Assembly: GCF_051014685.1 (NCBI RefSeq)
Contig: NW_027478401.1
Coordinates: 992,001 to 1,056,000 of the forward strand
Length of the DNA: 64,000 nucleotides
Source of the DNA: Ptiloglossa arizonensis
Taxonomy: Eukaryota; Arthropoda; Insecta; Hymenoptera; Colletidae
Direction of reading: 5' to 3'
In this document: positions 41,801 through 54,400 of the stretch, piece after piece
Layout: every line of letters starts with the position of its first letter
How positions within the stretch are numbered: the first letter of the stretch is position 1
Program-made: the position numbers and the translations under genes
The notes under the pieces: model-generated
Seen by the model: the letters and a program-made list of their open reading frames with translations, nothing else
The model's database searches: none
Told to the model about the DNA's origin: nothing

Positions 41801-42990
41801 GAGAAACCATCAAAATTTTCGCAAGTCTGATACTCGAAACCAATAACTGGACTGGCCTAGGGGAAAAGTACACACCCCATTGTAATCGGGCGAGTTTCTA
41901 CTTTCAGATGCAACAGGAATTTCTCGAGTTCGTCAATCCGTTCTCGAGATATGGGGGTTTGAAGTTAAGGAATGGTTGAGATACCATCAAAATTTTCGCA
42001 ATTCTGATGCTCGAAACCTATAACTACAAAGGCCTAGGTGAAAAATACACATACCTCTGTAATCGGGCGAGATCTACTTTCAGATGCAACAGGAATTTTT
42101 CGAGTTCGTCAATCCGTTCGAGAGATATGGGAGTTTGAAGTTAAAGAATGGTTGAGAAACCATCACAATTTTCGCAATTCTGATACTCGAAACCAATAAC
42201 TACAATGGACTAGAGGAAAAATACACATAGCGTTGTAATCGGGAGAGTTTCTACTTTCTGATGCAACAGAAATTTTTCGGATTCGGCAATCCGTTCGCGA
42301 AATATGGCAGCTTGAAGTTAAGGAATGGTTGAGAAACCATCAAAATTTTCGCAAGTGTGATACTCGAAACTAATAACTGGAATGGCCTAGGGGAAAAGTA
42401 CACACGCCATTGTAATCCGGCGAGTTTCCACTTTCAGATGCAACAGGAATTTCTCGAGTTCGCCAATCCGTTCGCGAGGTACCGGAGTTTGATGTTAAGG
42501 AATGGTTGAGAAACCATCAAAATTTTCGCAAGTCTGATACTCGAAACCAATAACTACAAAGGCCTAGGGGAAAAATACACATATCTTTGTAATCGGGCGA
42601 GTTTCTGCTTTCAGATGCAACAGGAATTTCTTGAGTTCGTCAATCCGTTCGCGAGATATGGGAGTTTGAAGTTAAGGAATGGTTGAGAATCCATCAAAAT
42701 TTTCGCAAGTCTGATACCCGAAACCAATAACTACAATGGCTTAGGGGAAAAATGCAGATACCGTTCGAATCGGGAGAGTTTCTGCTTTCAGACGCAACAG
42801 AAATTTTTCGAATTCGTCAATCCGTTCGCGAAATATCGGAGTTTGGAGATAAGAGATGGTTGAGAAACCATCAAAATTTTCGCAATTCTGATACTCGAAA
42901 CCAATAACTGGAATGGCCTAGGGGAAAAGTACACACACCATTGTAATGGGGCGATTTCCTACTTTCAGATGCAGTAGGAATTCCTCGAGT
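38900..42990 (+). repeat. Right-edge satellite domain with 2-, 3- and 14-monomer duplications
   Basis: The array edge uses subtypes that are rare elsewhere: AACTGGACTGGCCTAGG, ATTCTGATGCTCGAAACC and GATGTGGGTATTTGAAATT. Local duplications include a dimer (CGTCAATTCGTTCGAGAG near 38928 and 39282, 354 bp), a trimer (AATTTCCCGAATTCGTC near 40855 and 41386, 531 bp) and a 14-mer (GGACTAGAGGAAAAATACAC at 39731 and 42207, 2476 bp). Monomers here look more divergent than in the interior, as is common at satellite edges. Confidence 0.65.
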
Positions 42991-43194
42991 TCGTCAATCC
43001 GTTCACGAGATATGGGAGTTTGAAGTTAAGGAATGCTTGAGAAACCATCAAAATTTTCGCAAGTCTTATATTCGAGACCAATAACTACTATGGCCTAGGG
43101 CAAAAATACACATACCGTTGTAATCGGGCGAGCTTCTGCTTTCAGATGCAATAGGAATTTATCGAGTTCGCCAACCGTTCGCGAGATATGGGAG

Positions 43195-44028
43195 AATATT
43201 TATAATTTCTATTATAAATCATTTGATCTATAATTAAATTTGACACTAATACTCTAAATACATATTTAATATATTTTTTAATCTCTTTAGCCTGCAGAAG
43301 AATTTTATTTATACTATTTACTATATATAATAATTTACACAGAATCGGAAATAAATCTAATTATTTATTTATAATAACAATTTTTTTTTCACTTATCTTA
43401 AAAATTGGGATGTACTCTTTAAATGTACGATTCATTCCTTTAATTTATTCATTAAATTGAATTAATCTATTCTTTATAATAACTTTAATAAAATTAATCC
43501 CTATAATTATTATAGAACTCGTATTAAAATTTAATAATGAAATTTATTTTATTTGCCTAATTATTGCCCCTATCATTTGCTTAAATAAAAAAACAATCAA
43601 AATAATTATAGGATATTCATCTGTTATACAAACATCTATTATAGTTATTTTATTAATAACTAACAAATATACATTTTTAACATATTTCATTTTATATTCA
43701 ATAATTTCTTCAATTTTAATTTTTATATTTAAAATAATAAAGATTAATTCTTCTTCCTTATTTAATATATTAACCTCTAATAAAAGAAAAATTATTTTAT
43801 ACTCAATAATTATTATGTACACAAATTTCCCACCTATAGCACTCTTTATACTGAAATGAATCGTCCTAGAAACATTAATAAATTCAAGAATAAAATTTAT
43901 ACTTTTAATAATTGTATATCTTTTTATAAGATTAATTACATCATAAAATTATTTAAACATATTCTTCTTATATTTTTTCCCTTCAATTAAATAAAAAATA
44001 TATAACTAAATTAACCTTAATTTTCTAA
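43195..44028 (+). pseudogene. nad2: NUMT-A nad2 (NADH dehydrogenase subunit 2), 5'-truncated and broken
   Basis: From 43218 the invertebrate mitochondrial code gives a hydrophobic multi-helix protein fragment with ND2 hallmarks: a KIGMY...PLIYSLNWINLF block, then GYSSVMQTSIM, then NFPPMALFMLKW, the counterpart of the conserved GLPPF...KW region. In the intact mitochondrion this is a membrane subunit of complex I. Breaks: the 5' end is missing at the satellite junction; there is a one-base frame change near 43217, shared with the other nad2 fragments; the usual PFHVW-like stretch after KIGMY reads SLNVR; a Trp codon has become TAA at 43944-43946; and about 5 bases are missing near 43966 compared with NUMT-B. 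The end at 44028 is the TAA expected from NUMT-B. Identity is clear, edges less so. Confidence 0.82.
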
Positions 44029-44112
44029 ACCATTATCTATTTATAACTTTTTTAATATTTATATTTATATGTATGATCTACTGGTTATATTAATTTTAAG
44101 CATAATTAATAT
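44029..44112. other. nad2-cox1 spacer without a recognisable tRNA
   Basis: 84 bp, very AT-rich. Insect mitochondrial genomes usually carry trnW, trnC and trnY here (about 200 bp). I see no tRNA with TCA, GCA or GTA anticodon arms on either strand. The corresponding spacer in NUMT-B (59631-59714) is almost the same, so the loss or rearrangement predates the duplication or was already present in the source mitochondrial genome. Confidence 0.5.
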
Positions 44113-45639
<1,527 letters not shown>

Positions 45640-45642
<3 letters not shown>

Positions 45643-45699
45643 TATGGCAGATTAGTGCATGAATTTAAGATTCATTTATAAAATTTAATATTTTTATTA
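45640..45699 (+). tRNA. trnL2: NUMT copy of mitochondrial tRNA-Leu(UUR)
   Basis: Starts on the TAA stop of cox1 (TAATATGGCAGATTAGTGC). The anticodon arm ATGAA-TTTAAGA-TTCAT has anticodon TAA at 45666-45668, followed by an AT-rich T arm. Location between cox1 and cox2 is the derived pancrustacean arrangement. The fold is plausible with some acceptor mismatches. Being inside a NUMT, it is not expected to be expressed as a mitochondrial tRNA. Confidence 0.85.
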
Positions 45700-45702
45700 A
45701 AA

Positions 45703-46386
45703 ATGTCCCATTGAAAAATAATTAATTTCCAAGACCCCAATTCGCCATATGCCGATAATTTAAATCTTTTTCACAACTTCACAATAATTGTAATAATTAT
45801 AATCTCTTCATTAACTCTAATAATTATATTAGATATTTTTACTAATAAATTTATCAATCGATTTTTACTTAAAAATCATCATATTGAAATTGTACGAACT
45901 TTACTCCCAATAATAATTTTAGGAGTAATTGCACTTCCTTCTTTAAAATCCCTATATTTTATTGATGAACTATGAATACCCGTATACTTAACAAACAAAT
46001 CAATTGGGCACCAATGATATTGATCGTATGAATACCCAGAATTTAATAATTTAAATTTTGACTCCTATATAGATAAAGATTTATATAATATTTACATTTT
46101 TCGTCTCCTAGACGTAGATAATCGAATAATTATTCCATCCAATACACTAATTCGAATATTAACAACATCAAACGACGTAATTCACTCTTGAACTGTTCCG
46201 TCTTTAGGCTTAAAAATAGACTCAGTACCAGGCCGATTTAACCAAATAAATTTAATTACTAATCGACCTGGAGTATTTTTCGGACAATGTTCTGAAATCT
46301 GCGGAGCTAATCACAGATTTATGCCAATTGTTGTGGAAAGAACTAATTATTCAAACTTTATTAATTGAATTAACAACCAAAATTAA
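45703..46386 (+). pseudogene. cox2: NUMT-A cox2 (cytochrome c oxidase subunit II), uninterrupted in mitochondrial code
   Basis: ATG 45703 to TAA 46384-46386 gives 227 codons plus stop, normal length for insect COX2, with no in-frame stop in the invertebrate mitochondrial code. Blocks: N-terminal SHWKMINFQDPNSPYADNL, two membrane helices, the aromatic segment GHQWYWSYEYPEF, IHSWTVPSLG, and the CuA site [19 protein letters not shown] with both Cys, Glu, His and Met ligands present. In the mitochondrion it accepts electrons from cytochrome c. One likely lesion: CGA (Arg) at 45895-45897, where NUMT-B has TGA (Trp) in the conserved EIVWT motif. Many TGA codons stop it under nuclear translation. 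It starts 3 bases after trnL2. Confidence 0.93.
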
Positions 46387-46424
46387 ATTTTAACCTACTC
46401 ATATAATATTTAATTAAATCAAAT

Positions 46425-46483
46425 CATTAGATGTCTGACAAAAGAATTAATTTTTAAATCAAATTATAGTAATAAATTACTTC
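46425..46483 (+). pseudogene. trnK: NUMT-A trnK (tRNA-Lys), truncated
   Basis: Begins CATTAGATGTCTGACAAAAG like the intact copy at 62027 but breaks off after TTACTTC, losing the 3' acceptor strand, where mitochondrial homology meets nuclear repeat N1. The anticodon arm also differs from the intact copy by one missing base and substitutions. The 38-bp AT-rich spacer after cox2 (46387-46424) holds nothing else recognisable. Confidence 0.8.
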
Positions 46484-47747
46484 ACTTTTCATTTTAAAAC
46501 TTTAAGAATCATCTCTTTACATCGAAGCTCGATCAAAATTAATTTCTATAAGTTCTTAATCATTTGTAATGCATCAATAAGATGACCATTGTTCGATTAA
46601 TATTGGGAACATGCATGAATGTTAGTAAAACTCGCGGAAATGAATAAACATTCACCGAAACTATTCGCCTTCGCAGATTTTGCAATATCTTGATGTTTAT
46701 TTATCATAATTATTAACAATTGTCGTAGTACCATAGTTTAAATAATTATTAACAATGCCCTAGTATAAATAAAGGCTTAAAATATCATTTCATCGAAATA
46801 TTCATTGCTCGCGATGGAATTTTTCGTTGAGATCAAACTGACATTCTCAAGGTTACACGTATCGATGATCGATTCACAAGCGTTCATCGCTATGATTGTT
46901 GTATCTAGAAAAGCGATTAATTGAATTTCAGCGCTTTTCAATAAAAAATGCAACTACTACGCGTATTGTGTAAATTATAAGAATTAACCAAATGTTAAAT
47001 TGATGTATTTAATAAACAATTGTTACTTTCCCTGCTATAAAACTTTACGAAACACGTTTTACTTTGAATCTCGATCCAAATTAAATTCTACGAGGTACTT
47101 AATCATTTTCAATGCATAAATAGGATGCACGTTGTTCGATTAATATTGGGAACATACATAAATGTTAGTAACAATGGCGGAAATGAACAAACATTCACCG
47201 AAACCGTTCGCCTTCGCAGATTTCGCAATATCTTGACGATTATTTATCATAATAATTAACAACCGTCGTTGGACCGTAGATTAAACAATTTTTCACAATG
47301 TTCCGGTATAAATAATGGCTATAAAGCCATAAATTTCTTGAAGTATTTGGTTAGATCGAACAAATACAATCGAAGAAACCGTGCGATAAAATAAATGAAT
47401 ATTTCGCTACATATCGGAATTATAGTTTGTATGTATGCAAATATATTCTGAATCCGCAATTACAAATCCCTGTAACTTGATAATTACATGGGTTGCCATC
47501 TATTGGAGAAAGGGTTAAACTACACTTAAGGGGTGAAAACACCTGGCGGAGAAACGCTCAAGTTTGTCTAGGAATTGTTCTAATTTCCACAAATAGATGG
47601 CGCGACAAGTACAATTTACCGACATTAGAGATAAGTATTTCCATTTGTATGATATTCCGTACCGTGCGATAAAATAAATAAATACCATTGTACAAACTTT
47701 TGTATGTTTCATCTTTCGAATAAATGTAAAATTAAACCTTCCACGGT
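46484..47747 (+). repeat. Nuclear repeat N1: two ~544-bp tandem units plus a shared tail
   Basis: Non-mitochondrial, moderately AT-rich DNA. Two related units follow one another: GTTCGATTAATATTGGGAAC at 46591 and 47134 (543 bp apart), each followed by CATTCACCGAAAC, TTCGCCTTCGCAGATTT and a TATA-like GTATAAATAA element (near 46762 and 47306). The tail includes a 107-bp inverted-repeat-bounded element and ends at the nad2-B junction. N2 (55777-57091) is a second copy with the same internal duplication. No protein signature was seen; open frames here are short and not conserved between units. It may be part of an unclassified transposable element. Confidence 0.75.
47495..47601. repeat. 107-bp element bounded by 10-bp inverted repeats (MITE-like)
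   Basis: GCCATCTATT at 47495-47504 and its exact reverse complement AATAGATGGC at 47592-47601. The same pair and length recur in N2 (56839-56945). The right end reads AGATGGCGC, resembling the known insect CTCF core AGRKGGCGC. I see no clear target-site duplication, so mobility is unproven. Confidence 0.45.
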
Positions 47748-48474
47748 AAATTTTATTCTTGAATTTATTAATGTTTCTAGGACGATTTATTTCAGTATAA
47801 AGAGTGCTATAGGTGGGAAATTTGTGTACATAATAATTATTGAGTATAAAATAATTTTTCTTCTATTAGACGTTAATATATTAAATAAGGAAGAAGAGTT
47901 AATCTTTATTATTTTAAATATAAAAATTAAAATTAAATAAATTATTGAATATAAAATGAAATATGTTAAAAATGTATTATTGTTAATTATTAATAAAATA
48001 ACTATAATAGATGTTTGTATAACAGATGAATATCCTATAATTATTGTGATTGATTTTTTTGTTTAAGCAAATGATAGGGGCAATAATTACATTAATTAGG
48101 CAAATAAAATAAATTTCATTATTAAATTTTAATATGAGTTCTATAATAATTATAGGGATTAATTTTATTAAAGTTATTATAAAGAATCAATTAATTCAAT
48201 TTAATGAATAAATTAAAGAAATGAACCGAACATTTAAAGAGTACATCCCAATTTTGAAGATAAGTGAAAAAAAAATAATTATTCTAAATAAATCATTAGA
48301 TTTATTTCCGATTGTGTGTAAATTATTATATATAGTAAACAGTATAAATAAAATCCTTCTGGAGGCTAAAGAGATTAAAAAATATATTAAATATGTATTT
48401 AGAGTATTAGTGTCTAATTTAACCACAGATCAAACGATTTATAATAGAAATTATAAATATTATAACCATATAAT
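47748..48474 (-). pseudogene. nad2: Inverted nad2 fragment B
   Basis: On the minus strand this repeats the nad2 sequence of NUMT-A (compare 43195-43895). Minus-strand peptides include LNTYLIYFLISLA, LFTIYNNLHTIGNKSN, FFSLIFKIGMYSLNVR and the NFPP-type region. It starts where nad2 homology breaks at AAATTTTATTC against N1 and ends against the purine minisatellite at CGAAACGGAG. It carries private decay, including a Trp TGA turned into TAA in the LKW motif and small indels near 48050. The short open frames on both strands here are debris of this fragment. The left junction is identical to that of fragment D. Confidence 0.82.
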
Positions 48475-51400
48475 CGAAACGGAGAAACGGAGAAACGGAG
48501 AAACGGAGAAACGATGATACGAAGGAAGAAACGGAGAAACGAAGAAAGAAACGGAGAAATGAAGAAAGAAACGAAGAAACGAAGAAAGAAACGGAGAAAC
48601 GAAGAAAGAAACGTAGAATCGGAGAAAGAAACGGAGAAACGAACAAAGAAACGGTGAAACGAAGAAAGAAACGGAGAAACGAAGAAAGAAACGGAGAAAC
48701 GAAGAAACAAACGGAGTAACGAAGAAAGAAACGGAGTAACGAAGAAAGAAACGTAGAATCGGAGAAAGAAACGGAGAAACGAAGAAAGAAACGGAGAAAC
48801 GAAGAAAGAAACGGAGAAACGAAGAAAGAAACGGAGAATCGGAGAAATAAATGGAGAAACGTAGAAATAAACGGAGAAACGGAGAAATAAATGGAGAAAC
48901 GAAGAAAGAAACGGAGAAACGAAGAAAGAAAGGGAGAAACGAAGAAAGAAACGGAGAATCGGAGAAATAAATGCAGAAACGAAGAAAGAAACGTAGAATC
49001 GGAGAAAGAAAAGGAGAAACGAACAAAGAAACGGAGAGACGAAGAAAGAAACTGAGAATCGGAGAAATAAATGAAGAAACGAAGAGATAGACCGAGAAAC
49101 GGAGAAAGAAACGGAGAAACGAACAAAGAAACGGAGAAACGAACAAAGAAACGGTGAAACGAAGAAAGAAACGGAGAAACGAAGAAAGAAACGGAGAAAC
49201 GAAGAAAGAAACGGAGAAACGAACAAAGAAACGGAGAGACGAAGAAAGAAACGGAGAATCGGAGAAATAAATGGAGAAACGAAGAGATAGACCGAGAGAC
49301 GGAGAAAGAAACGGAGAAACGAACAAAGAAACGGAGAAACGAAGAAAGAAACGGAGAAACGAACAAAGGAACGGAGAAACGAAGAAAGAAACGGAGACAC
49401 GAAGAAAGAAACGGAGAATCGGAGTAATAAATGGAGAAACGAAGCAATAGACCGAGAAACGGAGAAAGAAATGAAGAAAGAAACGGAGAAACGGACAAAG
49501 AAACGGAGAAACGAACAAAGAAATGGAGAAACGAAGAAAGAAACGGAGAATCGGAGAAATAAATGGAGAAACGTAAAAATAAACGGGGAAACGAAGAAAG
49601 AAACGGAGAAACGAAGAAAGAAACGGAGAAACGAAGAAAGAAACGGAGTAACGAAGAAAGAAACGAAGAAACGAAGAAAGAAACGGAGTAACGAAGAAAG
49701 AAACGGAGAAACGAACAAAGAAACTGTGAAACGAAGAAAGAATCGGAAAAACGAAGATTGAAACGGAGAAACGAAGAAAGAAACGGAGAAACGAACAAAG
49801 AAACGGAGAAACGAAGAAAGAAGCGGAGAAACGAAGAAATAAATGGAGAAACGTAGAAATAAACGAAGAAACGAAGAAAGAAACGGAGAAACGAAGAACG
49901 AAACGGAAAAACGAAGAAAGAAACGGAGAAACGATGAAAGAAACGGAGAAACGAAGAAACGGAGAAATAAACGGAGAAACGAAGAAAGAAACGGAGAAAC
50001 GAACAAAGAAAGGAAGAAAGGAACAAAGAAACGGAGAAACGGAGAAATAAATGCAGACACGAACAAATAACCGGAGAAACGTAGATAGGAACGGAGAATC
50101 GTAGAAATAAATGGAGAAACGGAGAAATAAATGGAGAAACGAAGAAAGAAACGGAGAAACGAACAATTAAACGCAGAAGCGAAGAATGAAGCGGAGAAAC
50201 GAAGAAATAAACGGAGAAATGAAGAAAGAAACGGAGAAACAAAGAAAGAAACGGATTAACGAAGAAAGAAACCGAGAAACGAAGAAAGAAACGGAGAAAC
50301 GAAGAATGAAACGGAGAAACGAAGAAAGAAACGGAGAAATAAATGGAGAAACGAAGATATAAACGAAGAAACGATGAAAGAAACGGAGAAACGAAGAAAG
50401 AAACGGAGAAACGAAGAAAGAAACGCAGAAACGAAGAAAGAAACGGAGAAAGGAAGAAAGAAACGTAGAAACGAAGAAAGAAACGGAGAAACGAAGAAAG
50501 AAACGGAGAATCGAAGAAAGGAACGGAGAAATAAATGGAGAAACGAAGGAAGAAACGGAGAAACGAAGAAAGAATCGGAGAAACGAAGAAAGAAACCGAG
50601 AAACGAAGAAAGAAACGGCGTAACGAAGAAAGAAACCGAGAAACGGAGAAATAAATGGAGAAACGAAGAAATAAACGGAGAAGCGAAGAAAGAAACGGAG
50701 AAACGACGAAATAAACCGAGAAACGAAGAAAGAAACGGAGAAATGAAGAAAGAAACGGAGAATCGAAGAAAGAAACGGAGAAACGGAGAAACGAAGAAAT
50801 AAACCGAGGAACGGAGAAACGAACAAAGAAACAGAGAAACGAAGAAAGAAACGGAGAAACGAAGAACCAAACGGAGAAACGAAGAATGAAACGGAGAAAT
50901 AAATGGTGAAACGAAGAAATAAACGGAGAAACGAAGATAGAAACGGAGAAAAGAAGAAAGAAACGGAGAAACGAAGAACCAAACGGAGAAACGAAGAATG
51001 AAACGGAGAAATAAATGGTGAAACGAAGAAATAAACGGAGAAACGAACAAGGAAACGGAGAAACGAAGAAAGAAACGGAGAAACGAAGAAAGAAACGGAG
51101 ATACGTAGAAAGAAACGGAGATACGAACAACGAAACGGAGAAACGAAGAAAGAAGCGGAGAAACGAAGAAAGAAACGGAGAAACGAAGAAAGAAACGGAA
51201 AAATGTAGAAAGAAACGGAGAAACGTAGAAAGAAACGGAGAAAGGAAGAAAGAAACGTATAAACGAAGAAAGAATCGGAGAAACGAAGAAAGAAACTGAG
51301 AAATACTATAAATGGAGAAACGAAGAAATAAACGGAGAAACGAACAAGGAAACGGAGAAACGAAGAAAGAAACTGAGAAGCGAAGAACGAAACGGAGTAA

Positions 51401-54400
51401 CGAAGAAAGAAACGGCGAAACGAAGAAAGAAACGGAGAAACGTAGAAAGAAACGGAGATTCGAACAAAGAAACGGAGAAACGAAGAAAGAAACGGAGAAA
51501 CGAAGAAAGAAACGGAGAAACGAAGAAAGAAACGGAGAAACGAAGAAAGAAACGGAGAAACGAAGAAAGAAACGGAGAAATAAATGGTGAAACGAAGAAA
51601 TAAACGGAGAAACGAACAAGGAAACGGAGAAACGAAGAAAGAAACGGAGAAACGAAGAAAGAAACGGAGAAACGTAGAAAGAAACGGAGATACGAACAAA
51701 GAAGCGGAGAAACGAAGAAAGAAACGGAGAAACGAACAAAGAAACGGAGAAACAAAGAAAGAAACGGACAAACGAAGAACGAAACGGAGAATCGGAGAAA
51801 TAAATGGAGAAACGAAGAAATAGAACGAGAAACGGAGAAAGAAACGGAGAAACGGAGAAAGAAACGGAGAAAGAAACGGTGAAACGAACAAAGACACGGA
51901 GAAACGAGCAAAGAAACGGAGAAACGAACAAAGAAACGGAGAAACGAAGAAAGAAACGGAGAAATGGAGAAATAAATGGACAAACGAAGAAATAAACGGA
52001 CAAACGTACAAGGAAACGGAGAAACGAAGAAAGCAACCGAGAAACGAAGAAAGAAACGGAGAAACGAAGAAAGAAACGGAGAGACGAAGAAGGAAACGGA
52101 GAAACGAAGAAAGAAACGCAGAAATGAAGAAAGAAACGGAGAATCGAAGAAAGAAACGGAGAAACGGAGAAACGAAGAAATAAACCGAGAAACGGAGAAA
52201 CGAACAAAGAAACAGAGAAACGAAAAAGAAACGGAGAAACGAACGAAGAGACGGAGAACCGAAGAAAGAAACGGAGAAATAAATGGTGAAACGAAGAAAT
52301 AAACGGAGAAACGAACAAGGAAACGGAGAAACGAAGAAAGAAACGGAGAAACGAAGAAAGAAACGGAGAAACGAAGAAATAAACGGAGATTCGAACAAAG
52401 AAACGGAGAAACGAAGAAAGAAACGGAGAATCGAAGAAAGAAACGGAGAAACGAAGAAAGAAACGGAGAAATAAATGGTGAAACGAAGAAATAAACGGAG
52501 AAACGAACAAGGAAACGGAGAAACGAAGAAAGAAACGGAGAAACGAAGAAAGAAACGGAGAAACGTAGAAAGAAACGGAGATACGAACAAAGAAACGGAG
52601 AAACGAAGAAAGAAACGGAGAAACGCACAAAGAAACGGAGAAACAAAGAAAGAAACGGAGAAACAAAGAAAGAAACGGACAAACGGAGAAATAAATGGAC
52701 AAACGAAGAAATAAACGGACAAACGTACAAGGAAACGGAGAAACGAAGAAAGCAACCGAGAAACGAAGAAAGAAACGGAGAAACGAAGAAAGAAACGGAG
52801 AAACGAAGAAAGAAACGGAGAAATAAATGGTGAAACGGAGAAACGAACAAAGAAACAGAGAAACGAAGAAAGAAACGGAGAAACGAACAAAGAGACGGAG
52901 AAACGAACAAAGGAACGGAGAAATAAATGGTGAAACGAAGAAATAAACGAAGAAACGATAAAAGAAACGGAGAAACGAAGAAAGAAACGGAGAAACGAAG
53001 AAAGAAACGAGGAATGAAGAAAGAAACGGAGAAACGAAGAAAGAAACGGAGAAACGAAGAAAGAAACGGAGAAACGAAGAAAGAAACAGAGAAACGAAGA
53101 AATAAACCGAGAAACGGAGAAAGAAGCGGAGAAACAAAGAAAGAAACAGAGAAACGAACAATGAAACGCAGAAACGAAGAATGAAACCGAGAAACGAAGA
53201 AATAAACGGAGAAAAAATGAAAGAAACGGAGAAACGAAGAAAGAAACGGAGAAACGAAGAAAGAAACTGAGAAACGAAGAACGAAACGAATTACCGAAGA
53301 AAGAAACGGAGAAACGAACAAAGAAACGGAGAAACGAAGAAAGAAACGGAGAAACGAAGAAAGAAGCTGAGAAACGAAGAAAGAAACGAAGAAACGGAGA
53401 AACGAACAAGGAAACGGAGAAACGAACAAAGAAGCGGAGAAACGAACAATGAAACGGAGAAACGAAGAAAGGAACGGAGAAACGAAGAAAGAAACGGAGA
53501 AACGAACAAAGAAACGGAGAAACGAAGAAGAAACAGAGAAACGAAGAAAGAAACGGAGAAACGGAGAATCGGAGAAATAAATGGAGAAACGAAGAAATAA
53601 ACGGAGAAACGGAGAAATAAATGGAGAAACGAAGATATAAACGGAGAAACTAACAAAGAAACGGAGAAACGAAGATAGAAACGGAGAAACGAACAAAGAA
53701 ACGGAGAAACGAACAAAGAAACGGAGAAACGAAGAAAGAAACAGAGAAACGAAGAAAGAAACGGAGAAACGAAGAAAGAAACGGAGAAATAAATGGAGAA
53801 ACGAAGAAATAAACCGAGAAACGGAAAAAGAAACCTAGAAACGAATAAAGAAACGGAGAAAGGGCGAAAGAAACGGAGAAACGGAGGAATAAATGGAGAA
53901 ACGAAGAAATAAACGGAGAAACGAAGAAAGAAACGGAGAGTCGAAGAAAGAAACGGAGAAACGAAGAAATAAACCGAGAAACGAAGAAAGAAACGAAGAA
54001 CCGAAGAAAGAAACGGAGAAACGAACAAAGAAACGGAGAAACGAAGAAAGAAACGGAGAAACGAAGAAAGAAACGCAGAAATGAAGAAAGAAACTGAGAA
54101 TCGAAGAAAGAAACGGAGAAACGAAGAAAGAAACGGAGAAACGATGAAAGAAGCTGAGAAACGAAGAAAGAAACGAAGAAACGGAGAAACGAACAAAGAA
54201 ACGGAGAAACGAACAAAGAAGCGGAGAAACGAACAATTAAACGGAGAAACGAAGAAAGGAACGGAGAAACGAAGAAAGAAACGGAGAAACGAACAAAGAA
54301 ACGGAGAAACGAAGAAGAAACAGAGAAACGAAGAAAGAAACGGAGAAACGGAGAATCGGAGAAATAAATGGAGAAACGAAGAAATAAACGGAGAAACCGA

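Larger units (their letters stand above)
3555..43194 (+). repeat. 177-bp satellite array, main block (forward orientation)
   Basis: About 39.6 kb, or roughly 224 tandem monomers of about 177 bp. The landmark order in each monomer is GGGAGTTTGAAGTTAAGG, ATGGTTGAGAAACCATC, CAAAATTTTCGCAAGTCTG, TACTCGAAACCAATAACTA, GGCCTAGGGGAAAA, a TACAC/TGCAC variant box, TTTGTAATCGGGCGAG, TTTCAGATGCAACAGG, TTTCTCGAGTTCGTC and CCGTTCGCGAGATAT. Monomers differ by point changes and 1-10-bp indels; one recurrent subtype reads TTCTCGGATTGTGAATCC. Higher-order duplications are listed separately. The block ends inside a monomer at 43194, directly against mitochondrial-like DNA. Scattered 60-98-codon open frames on both strands repeat with the monomers and are not genes. 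Confidence 0.96.

Noticed and set aside
3555..43194. CRISPR-like array
   Set aside because: The repeats are contiguous 177-bp monomers without short repeat/unique spacer alternation, and the context is eukaryotic.
48419..53161. Very long minus-strand open frame (1580 codons), with others of 550, 568, 796 and 1080 codons in the same region, giving Phe/Ser/Leu/Arg/Val repeats
   Set aside because: All three minus frames are open at once because the purine-rich unit contains no stop in any frame. The product is a direct read-out of the 20-bp repeat with no start context, domain or codon bias. It is an artefact of the minisatellite.
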